From Stenotrophomonas maltophilia (GTDB lineage Bacteria; Pseudomonadota; Gammaproteobacteria; Xanthomonadales; Xanthomonadaceae): DNA of 64,000 nucleotides. The translations under genes were made by a program, and so were the position numbers. The stretch's first letter is position 1, and each line of letters opens with the position of its first letter. This document shows positions 17,139 to 25,593 of the stretch, in pieces. The stretch is from assembly GCF_002205165.1 (NCBI RefSeq), contig NZ_NIVS01000009.1:62001-126000 (forward strand). The letters are read 5' to 3'. Under the pieces are notes generated by a model, which ran no database searches, had not been told where the DNA came from, and saw only the letters and a list, made by a program, of their open reading frames with translations.

Positions 17139-19142
17139 TCATTCGGCCGGTGGCATGCGCACGCGCAGCACCGGCATCTCGGTTTCCGGGTGGGTATCGA
17201 CCTGCTGTGGCAGGCCGTCCAGCGCCTGGCGCACCGCATTGAGCGAGGGGTCGATGCCGCGCATCGGCCGCCACATGCCGATCAGATTGAAGTGCCGCTG
17301 GTAGTGAAGCGTCTGCGCACTGCCGAGCCACAACGGTTCATCCACCGGCGCTGACAGGCGCGCCGGTGCCGGCCACAGACGCAGCGCGAAGATCTCATTG
17401 GGCGCGTTGCCGGCGCGCAGCATCAGCAGCGATTCGACCTGGGTATCCAGTGTGGCCGGCAGCACCGGCACGGTGTCCTTGTCGCCGGATTTGTCCAGCA
17501 TCAGCAACGCCTGCTCCCATCCCGCCTGCGGCTGCACGCGCCAGCCCTGGCTTTCCAGGCGGCGCTGCAGCGGCGCCAATGGGCCCGCCACCTGCACGTC
17601 CAGCGGCCAGCGCTGATCGTCATCGAACTCATTGCGGCGCGAGGGCAGGTGCTGCCACTCGGTCGCCCACCAGGCCTGGGCATCCAGCGGTGCCGGCGTC
17701 GGCTGCGCCGGTTCGAAGCGTGCCAGCTTGACCGGGATGTTGCGCGGGGCGTACCAGAGCGCGGCCACAGCGAAGGTGCCGTAGAACAACCAGGCCACCG
17801 GCTTGACCCAGAACGAGCGGTTGAAGCGGCGGCGGTAGGCGATGCCCAGCACCAGCAGCCAGAACAGGCCGAACAGCATGCCGCCGATCACATCGCTCAG
17901 CCAATGCGCGCCGAGGTAGATGCGCGCGAAGCCGATCAGGCTGACGATGATGCCCGAGAGCAGGTAAGGCCACACGCGGGTGCGCCCCGGCAATTCGCGC
18001 GCGATCAGCACCGCGAAGAAACCGAAGGTGATGGTGGCCATCGTCACCGAGACCGACGGGAAGCCGAAGCCGCTGCTCGCATCCGGCGGGCGGACCACGT
18101 CCACCGTCGCGCCGAGCAGTTTGCACAGCGCCAGGCCGAAGGCCAGCGCGGCCAGCCAGTGGCCGGCCGCCATCCAGCGCCGGCGCCAGACCAGATAGCC
18201 CATGCCGGCGGCGGTGGCCGGCAGCAGGACCTGCCAGGCGCCCAGCGAGGCCAGCGCGGCCATCGGGTAATCGGCCAGCGGATTGCGCAGGGCCAGCATG
18301 GCGTGGTGCACGGCCAGATCGACCATCAACGGTTCGCCATGCGCGACCACCGCCATCAGCAGGGCGAACCAGCCCCAGCCGAGCAGCAGCAGCATGACTG
18401 CCAGCATCGCCAGCGGCACCGACTCACGGCGCTGTGGGTCGAACACGGCAACCGAGTAACGGCCCAGGGTCGGGTGGCGCTGCGACCACGCCAGCAGGCT
18501 GGCCAGCCAGCTGTCCATGCGGGAGGCTGACCAGCGGTAGCCATACAGCACGATGGCCCAGACCAGGCCCATGATCACGCCGAGCAGGCCCAGCACCATC
18601 ACCAGCCGGCCGGCGACCGCGGCGACGGCGTCATAGGCCTCGCCGAGTACCCAGCCGGGGGCCAGGAACAGGACTGCCCAGGAGAGGCTGGCGATGCCGC
18701 TGGCCTGGATGTAGCGCGACAGCGGCATCTTCATCATGCCGGCGATGGCCGGCACGAACGGGCGGATCGCGCCGACGTAGCGCGCCACCAGGATGCTCTT
18801 GAAGGCATTGCGGCGGAACATCGTTTCGCCACGGTCGAGCAGCTGCGGATATTTGCTGAAGGGCCAGAAACCGCGCAGGCGATCGCCCCAGCGCCGGCCG
18901 ACCCAGTAGCTGATGCCGTCACCGGCAAACGCGCCCAGGGCGGCGCAGGCCACCGCGTACGGCCCGGAGATCTGGCCCAGGCCGATGAATACACCGACGG
19001 CGAACAACAGGGGCAACGCGGGCACGATCGCGCCCAGCACGATGACCGCATCGCAGAAGGCAATGAGGAAAATGACCGCACCGGCAAGCACGGGGTGAGC
19101 TGAGATCCACGCAAGCGTGGCATCGATCCATGACGAGTCCAT
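17139..19142 (-). CDS. DedA-PAP2-LssY fusion membrane protein
   Basis: A 667-residue inner-membrane protein with three parts. Residues 1-200 are a DedA/SNARE-associated domain, with ISYWVGRRWGDRLRG and the RYVGAIRPFVPAIAGM motif. Residues about 235-450 are a PAP2 phosphatase domain, with VRPPDASSGFGFPSVSVTMA (KxxxxxxRP/PSGH-like region) and the late IYLGAHWLSDVIGG motif holding the catalytic histidine. The rest (about 490-667) resembles the soluble LssY C-terminal domain. The classic PSGH is PSVS here, so the phosphatase may be altered. DedA proteins move lipid carriers and PAP2 enzymes dephosphorylate them, so undecaprenyl or phospholipid recycling is a reasonable inference. It is divergent from a small kinase-fold gene. 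Confidence 0.85.
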   Translation of the reverse strand: MDSSWIDATLAWISAHPVLAGAVIFLIAFCDAVIVLGAIVPALPLLFAVGVFIGLGQISGPYAVACAALGAFAGDGISYWVGRRWGDRLRGFWPFSKYPQLLDRGETMFRRNAFKSILVARYVGAIRPFVPAIAGMMKMPLSRYIQASGIASLSWAVLFLAPGWVLGEAYDAVAAVAGRLVMVLGLLGVIMGLVWAIVLYGYRWSASRMDSWLASLLAWSQRHPTLGRYSVAVFDPQRRESVPLAMLAVMLLLLGWGWFALLMAVVAHGEPLMVDLAVHHAMLALRNPLADYPMAALASLGAWQVLLPATAAGMGYLVWRRRWMAAGHWLAALAFGLALCKLLGATVDVVRPPDASSGFGFPSVSVTMATITFGFFAVLIARELPGRTRVWPYLLSGIIVSLIGFARIYLGAHWLSDVIGGMLFGLFWLLVLGIAYRRRFNRSFWVKPVAWLFYGTFAVAALWYAPRNIPVKLARFEPAQPTPAPLDAQAWWATEWQHLPSRRNEFDDDQRWPLDVQVAGPLAPLQRRLESQGWRVQPQAGWEQALLMLDKSGDKDTVPVLPATLDTQVESLLMLRAGNAPNEIFALRLWPAPARLSAPVDEPLWLGSAQTLHYQRHFNLIGMWRPMRGIDPSLNAVRQALDGLPQQVDTHPETEMPVLRVRMPPAE

Positions 19143-19244
19143 CGGAGGATTATAGAGGGGGCAAAGTGACTGACTGCCGGCCAGACACCGGGAATGTTCG
19201 GCATCTGCAGTGAATGAACGCGATCACCCGCCTAGAATGGCGGC

Positions 19245-19907
19245 ATGACACGCCCTGCCGATGCCGCCCCGACCGCCCTCAAAGCCGACAGTTTCGGCCG
19301 CATCCTGCTGATGGAGCAGGATGGCCAGCGCTTCGTGCGCCGTGACCTGGAGGCAACGCCCTGGTGGCTGCGTCTGCCCGCCTGGTGGCTGGCCCGGCGC
19401 GAGGCGCGCGCGCTGGCGCATCTGGATGGCATGCCCGCCACGCCCCGCTTGCTGGGCTGGAACGGCCGCTGGCTGGACCGCAGCTTCATGGCCGGTGACG
19501 CCATGTACCAGCGCCCGCCGCAGGGCGACCTGGCGTACTTCCGTGCGGCACGACGCCTGTTGCAGCAGGTCCACCGGCACGGCATCGCGCACAACGACCT
19601 GGCCAAGGAAGCCAACTGGCTGGTGCGTGAGGACGGCTCGCCGGCGCTGATCGATTTCCAGTTGGCCGTGATCGGCAACCCGCGCTCGCGCTGGATGCGC
19701 CTGCTGGCGCGCGAGGATCTGCGTCATCTGCTCAAGCACAAGCGGATGTACTGCCGGCAGTCGCTGACCCCGGTGGAAAAGCGACTGCTCAAGCGCACCT
19801 CGTGGGTGCGTGATCTCTGGTTCCGCACCGGCAAGCCGGTCTACCGTTTTGTCACCCGGAAGATCCTGCACTGGGAAGACAACGAGGGGCAGGGGCCGAA
19901 GCCCTGA
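19245..19907 (+). CDS. Small kinase-fold phosphotransferase (WaaP/Kdo-kinase/RIO-like)
   Basis: A 220-residue protein with a minimal protein-kinase-like fold. The catalytic loop is HGIAHNDLAKEANWL (HxD-like HND, about residue 120) and the metal-binding motif is PALIDFQLA (DFG-like). These motifs are found in lipopolysaccharide kinases and other small InaA/WaaP-type enzymes. The substrate is unknown; a lipid A/core sugar or small molecule is possible. ATG 19245 opens directly into the coding region. It is divergent from the DedA-PAP2 fusion, over about 100 bp, which hints at an envelope role. Confidence 0.7.
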   Translation: MTRPADAAPTALKADSFGRILLMEQDGQRFVRRDLEATPWWLRLPAWWLARREARALAHLDGMPATPRLLGWNGRWLDRSFMAGDAMYQRPPQGDLAYFRAARRLLQQVHRHGIAHNDLAKEANWLVREDGSPALIDFQLAVIGNPRSRWMRLLAREDLRHLLKHKRMYCRQSLTPVEKRLLKRTSWVRDLWFRTGKPVYRFVTRKILHWEDNEGQGPKP

Positions 19908-19919
19908 GCGCGCCGGTGC

Positions 19920-20600
19920 TCAGCGCAGATCGAGGATCTGCTTGCCGCTGAAACGGCGTTGCGCATCGAAATCGTAGGCGACCCGCAGCACGCCATCGTC
20001 GGCGCAGGCATGGCAGGTGCGCATCGGCGTGCTGTAGATCAGGCGCACGCCACCGTTGGGCAACGCTTCACTGCCGCTGGCCTCGGCAGGGGCAAAGGGC
20101 GAGGCATCCGGGTGCGCATCCAGGAAGGGCTTGACGGTGGCATCGGCGCGCGACATTTCCGGCAGCACGTCCGCATCCACATCCACCGTGTGCCCGGCGC
20201 TGTCGACCAGCAGCGTGCCTTCGTTGGTATTGGCACGGAACGGGTATTCGATGGTGGCGATGCCCACGCCGTCCTGTTCGCGCCAGGCGCTCACATAGCC
20301 GGGGTTGCCCTGCGCGCCCAGCTGATGGGCCGCCGCGATGGCCTGCGGGCTGGCCTTCGCCGCCTGCATCGCCTTGGACAGGCAATCATCGGCGACCGGC
20401 GCCTGGCCGCGGCAGGCGTCCACCTCACCGTCCCAGATCGCCGCTTCGCTGAAGGGGGAGGTGCCGCCAGCGGTGCCCGGAACGGTGGCCGCGCCCTGCG
20501 TGGCGGAGGCGGCAGGATCGCCAGCGGGTTGGCAGGCGCCGAGCGCCAGCACCAGGGCCAACGCGGTCAGAGGAAGGCGGATCGCCATCATGTCGCTCAT
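19920..20600 (-). CDS. Predicted lipoprotein, function unknown
   Basis: A 226-residue lipoprotein. The signal RLPLTALALVLALGAC ends in a clear lipobox (LGAC), followed by an Ala/Gly/Thr-rich linker. The globular part has cysteines in EVDACRGQAPVADDCLSKA and a CHAC pair (MRTCHACADDG) near the C terminus. I do not recognise the family. The start could be ATG 20600, 20591 or 20588; a GGA lies upstream and the choice affects only the n-region. The gene is divergent from the SDR gene and its end faces the kinase gene. Confidence 0.65.
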   Translation of the reverse strand: MSDMMAIRLPLTALALVLALGACQPAGDPAASATQGAATVPGTAGGTSPFSEAAIWDGEVDACRGQAPVADDCLSKAMQAAKASPQAIAAAHQLGAQGNPGYVSAWREQDGVGIATIEYPFRANTNEGTLLVDSAGHTVDVDADVLPEMSRADATVKPFLDAHPDASPFAPAEASGSEALPNGGVRLIYSTPMRTCHACADDGVLRVAYDFDAQRRFSGKQILDLR

Positions 20601-20708
20601 TCCATGCAGAACGTGAACGCCCAGTATCGACGCGGCGCATGAATCCGGCGTGTGCGCCGGAGCGGCATAATGCGGATTCACTGCACTCGCACCCAAGGAA
20701 TTCCGCGC

Positions 20709-21527
20709 ATGGCCAGTCTGCAAGGCAAAACCCTGTTCATCACCGGCGCCTCGCGCGGCATCGGCCTGGCCATTGCATTGCGTGCGGCACGTGACGGCGC
20801 CAACATCGCGATCGCGGCCAAATCCTCGGTGCCCAATCCGAAGCTGCCCGGCACGATCCACAGCGCTGCCGAAGCGGTGACCGCCGCAGGCGGGCAGGGG
20901 CTGGCGCTGAAGTGCGACATCCGCGAAGAAGACCAGGTGCGCGCGGCCGTCGCCGCCACGGTGGACACCTTCGGTGGCATCGACATCCTGATCAACAATG
21001 CCAGCGCGATCTGGCTGCGCGGCACGCTGGATACGCCGATGAAGCGCTTCGACCTGATGCAGCAGGTCAACGCACGCGGCAGCTTCCTGTGTGCCCAGGC
21101 CTGCCTGCCGCACCTGCTGGAGGCGCCCAATCCACACATTCTCACTCTAGCCCCGCCGCCGAGTCTGGACCCGAAGTGGTGGGCACCGCATACCGGCTAC
21201 ACCCTGGCGAAGATGGGCATGAGCTTCGTCACGCTGGGCCTGGCCGCCGAGTTCGGTCCGCAGGGCGTGGCCGTCAATGCGTTGTGGCCGCGGACCGTGA
21301 TCGCCACCGATGCGATCAACATGATTCCGGGTGTGGACATCGGTGGCTGCCGCACGCCGGCGATCCTTGCCGATGCCGCACACGCGGTGCTGACGCGTGA
21401 GGCGGCTGGTTTCAGTGGGCAGTTCCTGCTCGATGACGAGGTGCTGGCGCAGGCCGGCATCACCGATCTGAGTGGCTACGCTGTCGATCCGTCGCGCCCG
21501 CTGATGCCGGACCTGTTCCTGGATTGA
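20709..21527 (+). CDS. Short-chain dehydrogenase/reductase, HSDL2-like
   Basis: A 272-residue NAD(P)-dependent oxidoreductase. The cofactor motif is TGASRGIGLAIALRAA near residue 10-25, NNASAIWLRG follows (NNAS motif near 95), and the catalytic YTLAKMG (Y-x3-K) lies near 167-171. The catalytic serine is in the TLAPPPSLDPKW region. The pattern AAKSSVPNPKLPGTIHSAAE is typical of the HSDL2/AtuB-like subgroup linked to fatty-acid or isoprenoid metabolism. The substrate cannot be told from sequence. ATG 20709 follows an AAGGAAT ribosome site. Confidence 0.88.
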   Translation: MASLQGKTLFITGASRGIGLAIALRAARDGANIAIAAKSSVPNPKLPGTIHSAAEAVTAAGGQGLALKCDIREEDQVRAAVAATVDTFGGIDILINNASAIWLRGTLDTPMKRFDLMQQVNARGSFLCAQACLPHLLEAPNPHILTLAPPPSLDPKWWAPHTGYTLAKMGMSFVTLGLAAEFGPQGVAVNALWPRTVIATDAINMIPGVDIGGCRTPAILADAAHAVLTREAAGFSGQFLLDDEVLAQAGITDLSGYAVDPSRPLMPDLFLD

Positions 21528-21619
21528 CGCGCGCGGAGTGCACGCCGCATGTCTGCGATGACAGCGGCTGCACACACCGGGCTGGTATGGTGCGGGCCCC
21601 AATTTGTATGGACACTCGC

Positions 21620-22585
21620 ATGTCATTTCGCACACGGACCGCGCCGCTTGCCGCTGCCATCGCATTGATCAGCCTGCTCGGCGCCTGCAGCAAGGGGCCG
21701 GGCAGCACTGCCGACACCCAGGGCGTGGAGAAGGTGAACGCCTACATCGCCTGCTTCAATGCCGTTGAGCAGCCGATCCACGAAGGCTTCCAGCAGTACA
21801 TCGGCTGGATGCAGGACCCGGAGGCGGGTCCGACCGGCAACGAGAAGCAGGTGCGTGGGCCAGGTACGGTGCTCTCGCATCGCGTGGACGCCTGCAACGC
21901 GCCGATGGTGGCCGCGCTGGCGATGACGCCGGCAGAGCCCGAGCTGGATCCGGCGGCGAGTGCCTACCAGAAGACGTTCGTCGACCTGTATGCCTTGATA
22001 GAGCAGGCCGACCGTTACTACAGCCGTGAGGACTACCTGCGCGATGATCATGCCGGGATGCGCACCCAGCATGCGCCGTTGATGAAGGCCTATATGGCCT
22101 TCTTCGACGCAGGGACCGCGCTGGATGCCGCGCTGGAAAAGCGCGAAGACGAACGCCGTGCCGAACAGCTCAAGCAGATCGAAGCCTCCGAAGGGCGCTC
22201 GCTGGCGTATTACCAGATCAAGATCCTCGGCGATGGCAAGCAGCTGACCCAACTGCTCAACACCGAGACCCCGGATCTGGCGGTGGCGCGCAGCCGGCTC
22301 GCCGCGTTCCAGGCCCTGCTGCAGCAGGCGCAGGATGACAAGGTCGGCAAGGGCGATGCGATGTGGGGGCACGTGGAGCGTGCCGCCGATGCGCTGGCCC
22401 GCGATGCCGGCCGGCGCATCGAGCGCGTGGAATCCGGCAAGCCGTATACCCGCAGCGAGCAGATGCTGATGGAGGGTGGTGGGCGGATCAACAACCCGCA
22501 GGGCTCGGCCGAAGCCTTGCTGGTCAGCTACAACGACCTGGTCGACATGAGCAACCGCATGGCACGCTCCAGCGGCGCGCGCTGA
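21620..22585 (+). CDS. DUF3829/YiiG-like lipoprotein
   Basis: A 321-residue predicted lipoprotein. The signal peptide APLAAAIALISLLGACSKGP has a lipobox (LGAC). The mature part is helical and charged, with KVNAYIACFNAV at its start, repeated acidic/aromatic helices (YYSREDYLRDDH, ALEKREDERRAEQLKQ) and a SYNDLVDMSNRM end, as in DUF3829 (YiiG) proteins. Function is unknown. ATG 21620 is used because a GGA lies about 10 bp upstream; ATG 21608 would lengthen the n-region. Confidence 0.75.
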   Translation: MSFRTRTAPLAAAIALISLLGACSKGPGSTADTQGVEKVNAYIACFNAVEQPIHEGFQQYIGWMQDPEAGPTGNEKQVRGPGTVLSHRVDACNAPMVAALAMTPAEPELDPAASAYQKTFVDLYALIEQADRYYSREDYLRDDHAGMRTQHAPLMKAYMAFFDAGTALDAALEKREDERRAEQLKQIEASEGRSLAYYQIKILGDGKQLTQLLNTETPDLAVARSRLAAFQALLQQAQDDKVGKGDAMWGHVERAADALARDAGRRIERVESGKPYTRSEQMLMEGGGRINNPQGSAEALLVSYNDLVDMSNRMARSSGAR

Positions 22586-22593
22586 GCGGGCGC

Positions 22594-22620
22594 GGGGCGG
22601 GCTGCCAGGCGGCCCGCCCC
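22594..22620. terminator. GC-rich stem-loop between convergent genes
   Basis: GGGGCGGGCTGCC and GGCGGCCCGCCCC pair over about 12-13 bp with one G-T wobble, between the DUF3829 and ion-channel stops. It has no T-run, but the position fits a bidirectional terminator. Confidence 0.5.
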
Positions 22621-22627
22621 AGGGTGA

Positions 22628-23509
22628 TCAGAGGTTGAAGACCGGTGGCAGTTTGTCGCCGCAATGGCGGCAGTGCACCGCATCCGGTTCGTGGCCTTCC
22701 AGACCACAGTGCGGGCAGCCGCGCGCATCCCGGCGCGCGGCGTGCTCGGCATCGCGCATGGTGTTGGCCAGTTCGGCGGTGTAGATGCCGGTCGGCACGG
22801 CGATGATGCTGTAACCGATCAGGATCAGCACCGAGGTGACGAAGCGGCCGAGTACGGTCTGCGGCACGATGTCGCCGAAGCCCACCGTGGCCATGGTCAC
22901 CACCGCCCAGTACATGCTGCTGGGGATGCTGGTGAAGCCGTGGTTGGGGCCTTCGATCACGTACATCATGGTGCCGGCGATGATGGTGATGGTGATCACC
23001 GTGAACAGGAACAGCAGCACCTTGCGGCGGCTGCGCCACAGCGATTCCATCAGCACGCCGCTTTCTTCGATGTAGCGGGTCAGCTTGAGGATCCGGAACA
23101 CCCGCAGGATGCGCAGCGCGCGTACCACCAGCAGGCTCTGGGCGCCGGGGATGAACAACGACAGGTAGGTCGGCAGGATCGAGGCCAGGTCGATGATGCC
23201 CCAGATACTGAATGCGTAGCGCAGCGGGCGTTTGACCACCACCAGCCGCAGCAGGTACTCGGCGGTGAACACGATCGTGAAGCCCCATTCCAGCACGTAC
23301 AGCCAGTCGGCATAGGCCGCGTGGAAGCGCTGCACGCTGTCGAACATGACCACCACAACGCTGGCGATGATCGCGTAGACCAGCAGCAGGTCGAAATTGC
23401 GCGAGGGCCGGGTGTCGTGGCGGTAGATGATGTCGAACCACTGGCGGCGCCAGCCGGACTCGGTGGCGGGGTTGAGCTGGGGGGCGGTGAACGGTCGCAT
23501 GGGGCGCAT
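22628..23509 (-). CDS. Voltage-gated potassium channel with C-terminal zinc ribbon
   Basis: A 293-residue 6-TM inner-membrane K+ channel. The S4 voltage sensor is RALRILRVFRILKLTRY with arginines about every third residue. The pore helix and filter are SSMYWAVVTMATVGFGDIVP, with TVGFGD as the selectivity filter. Unlike typical Kv-type bacterial channels, it ends in a zinc-ribbon-like tail, CPHCGLEGHEPDAVHCRHCG (CxxC-x12-CxxC), right after the inner helix. ATG 23509 gives MRPMRPFT; ATG 23500 is an alternative. It is divergent from the argD-type gene over 57 bp. Confidence 0.88.
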   Translation of the reverse strand: MRPMRPFTAPQLNPATESGWRRQWFDIIYRHDTRPSRNFDLLLVYAIIASVVVVMFDSVQRFHAAYADWLYVLEWGFTIVFTAEYLLRLVVVKRPLRYAFSIWGIIDLASILPTYLSLFIPGAQSLLVVRALRILRVFRILKLTRYIEESGVLMESLWRSRRKVLLFLFTVITITIIAGTMMYVIEGPNHGFTSIPSSMYWAVVTMATVGFGDIVPQTVLGRFVTSVLILIGYSIIAVPTGIYTAELANTMRDAEHAARRDARGCPHCGLEGHEPDAVHCRHCGDKLPPVFNL

Positions 23510-23566
23510 TGTGCCCCACCGGCCCAAAGCGCGAGAATGGGCTCTTTCCTGAGCCCCCTGACTGCC

Positions 23567-24796
23567 ATGACCGCCGCTGCCACCGATCCGCTGTTGTCCC
23601 TGTCGCATTACTACCTGCCGGTCTACAAGCCGCGCCAGGTGGTGCTCGAGCGCGGCCAGGGCGCGCGCGTCTGGGACAACCAGGGCCGCGAGTTCATCGA
23701 CCTGGCCGCCGGCATCGCCGTGTGCGGCCTGGGCCACAACGATCCGGACCTGAAGGCCGCGTTGATCGAGCAGGCGGGCAAGCTGTGGCACACCAGCAAC
23801 GTGTTCTACAGCGAGCCGCCGCTGCGCCTGGCCGAAGAACTGGTCACCGCCTCGCGCTTCGCCGAGCGGGTGTTCCTGTGCAACTCCGGCGCCGAAGCCA
23901 ATGAGGTGGCGATCAAGCTGGTCCGCAAGTGGGCCTCCTCGCTGGGCCGCCCGGCGCACCAGCGCGTGATCGTGACCTTCCGCGGCAGCTTCCACGGCCG
24001 CACCCTGGCCGCGGTCACCGCCACCGCCCAGCCGAAGTACCAGGAAGGCTACGAGCCGCTGCCCGGTGGCTTCCGTTATGTCGACTTCAACGACGAGGTC
24101 CAGTTGGAAACCGCGATGGCCGCCGGCGATGTGGCTGCGGTGATGCTGGAGCCGATCCAGGGCGAGGGCGGCGTGATGCCGGCCAAGCCGGGCTTCCTGC
24201 AGCGCGTGCGCGCGCTGTGCGACCAGCACAACGCGCTGGTCGTGCTGGATGAAATCCAGGCCGGCATGGGCCGCACCGGCACCCTGTTCGCGCATTGGCA
24301 GGACAACATCACGCCGGACATCGTCACCCTGGCCAAGGCGCTGGGCGGCGGCTTCCCGATCGGCGCGATGCTGGCCGGCCCCAAGGTGGCCGAGGTGATG
24401 CAGTTCGGCGCCCACGGCACCACCTTCGGTGGCAACCCGCTGGCCGCGGCCGTCGCCCGCGTGGCGCTGCGCAAGCTGTCTTCGCCGGAGATCGCACACA
24501 ACGTCAGCCGTCAGTCGCAGGCGCTGCGCGATGGCCTTGGCAAGATCAACGACGAGTTCAAGGTGTTCAGCCAGGTCCGTGGTCGCGGCCTGATGCTGGG
24601 CGCGGTGCTGGACAAGGATTTCGCCGGCCAGGCGGGTCCCATCCTCGACCACGCCGCCGAGCACGGCCTGCTGACCCTGCAGGCCGGCCCGGATGTGCTG
24701 CGCTTCGTGCCGTCGCTGAACATCACCGATGAAGAAATCGCCGAAGGCCTGAAGCGTCTGCGCGCGGCGGTGCAATCCTTCATCGCCTCGCGATAA
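23567..24796 (+). CDS. argD: Acetylornithine (or succinylornithine) aminotransferase
   Basis: PLP-dependent class III aminotransferase, 409 residues. Key parts are LAAGIAVCGLGHNDP, SGAEANEVAIKLVRKW (phosphate-binding), IVTFRGSFHGRT, VLDEIQAGMGRTG (PLP ring aspartate) and LAKALGGGFPIGAM (Schiff-base lysine). This fits ArgD/AstC enzymes, which act in arginine synthesis or ornithine/arginine breakdown. The two roles are not separable from sequence. No other arg genes are in the window, so the gene stands alone. It ends in a TAA 9 bp before a SMAG repeat pair. Confidence 0.85.
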   Translation: MTAAATDPLLSLSHYYLPVYKPRQVVLERGQGARVWDNQGREFIDLAAGIAVCGLGHNDPDLKAALIEQAGKLWHTSNVFYSEPPLRLAEELVTASRFAERVFLCNSGAEANEVAIKLVRKWASSLGRPAHQRVIVTFRGSFHGRTLAAVTATAQPKYQEGYEPLPGGFRYVDFNDEVQLETAMAAGDVAAVMLEPIQGEGGVMPAKPGFLQRVRALCDQHNALVVLDEIQAGMGRTGTLFAHWQDNITPDIVTLAKALGGGFPIGAMLAGPKVAEVMQFGAHGTTFGGNPLAAAVARVALRKLSSPEIAHNVSRQSQALRDGLGKINDEFKVFSQVRGRGLMLGAVLDKDFAGQAGPILDHAAEHGLLTLQAGPDVLRFVPSLNITDEEIAEGLKRLRAAVQSFIASR

Positions 24797-24805
24797 CCAA
24801 CAGCG

Positions 24806-24872
24806 GTAGAGCCGACCGTTGGTCGGCTGCTGTTGTTCCGGGCGAGCCTGGCCGACCAACGGTCGGCTCTAC
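24806..24872. repeat. Inverted pair of SMAG (GTAG-REP) elements, one providing a stop codon
   Basis: Left: GTAG (24806-24809), then AGCCGACC-GTT-GGTCGGCT. Right: GCCGACC-AAC-GGTCGGC followed by TCTAC (24851-24872), which is the same element inverted (GTAG on the minus strand). The two face each other between the convergent argD and HAD genes. The minus-strand TAG of the right copy is the stop codon of the HAD gene (24871-24869). Confidence 0.85.
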
Positions 24873-25480
24873 GCCAGGGCGTATCGCTTGATGACCTTGC
24901 CGAACGCGCGGCGGTCTGTCGCGGTCTCGGCCTGCAGGCCGGCCTGGCGCGCACCGCGCACGTTGGTGAACAGGTCATCGATGAACAGCGTGCGCTCGGC
25001 ACGCGCGCCCAGCAGCGCGACCGCCTGCGTGAATACCGCCGGATCCGGCTTGCGTCGCCCCAGCGCACCGCTGCACAGGATGCGGCCGTGCAGGGCGCCG
25101 GCGAGGCTCGGCAGCAGCAGTGGAATCGTCTGCGCCATCAATGCCCCGTTGTTGGTCAGGATGCCGATCGGCAACGTGCGCGCGATCCGTTCGATGCGCT
25201 CGATCACGCCCGCTTCCGGCGCGCACGCGGCGATGCGCGCGGCCTGCCACTGCGCACTGCTGATCGTGACGTGCAGCGCTTCCCCCAGTTGCCGCAGGTA
25301 GGCATCGGTCGCCATGCCGGTGTCGTAGGCGCGTTCCAGCCCACTGTCGAACAATGCCGCCTGCACCTGCGCAGGGCTGCAGCCGACGCTCGCGGCCAGA
25401 TGGCGCACCCGCAGATGCCGCGCATAGCGCACCAGCACGCCGTCGAAATCCAGCAGCAGGCACTCGATAACACGCGGCAT
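24869..25480 (-). CDS. HAD-superfamily hydrolase (subfamily IA)
   Basis: A 203-residue phosphatase-type HAD protein. Motif I is LLLDFDGVLV (Asp11 nucleophile, Asp13), motif II is ILTNNGALM, motif III has the lysine in GRRKPDPAVF and motif IV is LFIDDLFTN. The four-helix cap (residues about 20-80) follows the IA pattern. The substrate is unknown; sugar phosphates or phosphoglycolate analogues are usual for the group. ATG 25480 starts right at the family N terminus. Its stop codon lies inside a SMAG repeat. Confidence 0.85.
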   Translation of the reverse strand: MPRVIECLLLDFDGVLVRYARHLRVRHLAASVGCSPAQVQAALFDSGLERAYDTGMATDAYLRQLGEALHVTISSAQWQAARIAACAPEAGVIERIERIARTLPIGILTNNGALMAQTIPLLLPSLAGALHGRILCSGALGRRKPDPAVFTQAVALLGARAERTLFIDDLFTNVRGARQAGLQAETATDRRAFGKVIKRYALA

Positions 25481-25593
25481 GGGGCAGTCTCGTCCAGGTC
25501 CAAGGCTGACCGTAACCCAGCCGGTGCCTGCGCTGCGACATCGCGTCGCACGTCGCCTGCACGGGCGGTCACTAGAATCGCGGGGACTGCCTG

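Noticed and set aside
17139-19142. Two separate genes for DedA and PAP2
   Set aside because: The frame is continuous from 19142 to 17139 with no stop or frameshift, and the linker reads as normal protein.
22664-23566. N-terminal extension of the argD frame across the ion-channel gene
   Set aside because: The family N terminus starts at ATG 23567, and the extension is antisense to the channel.
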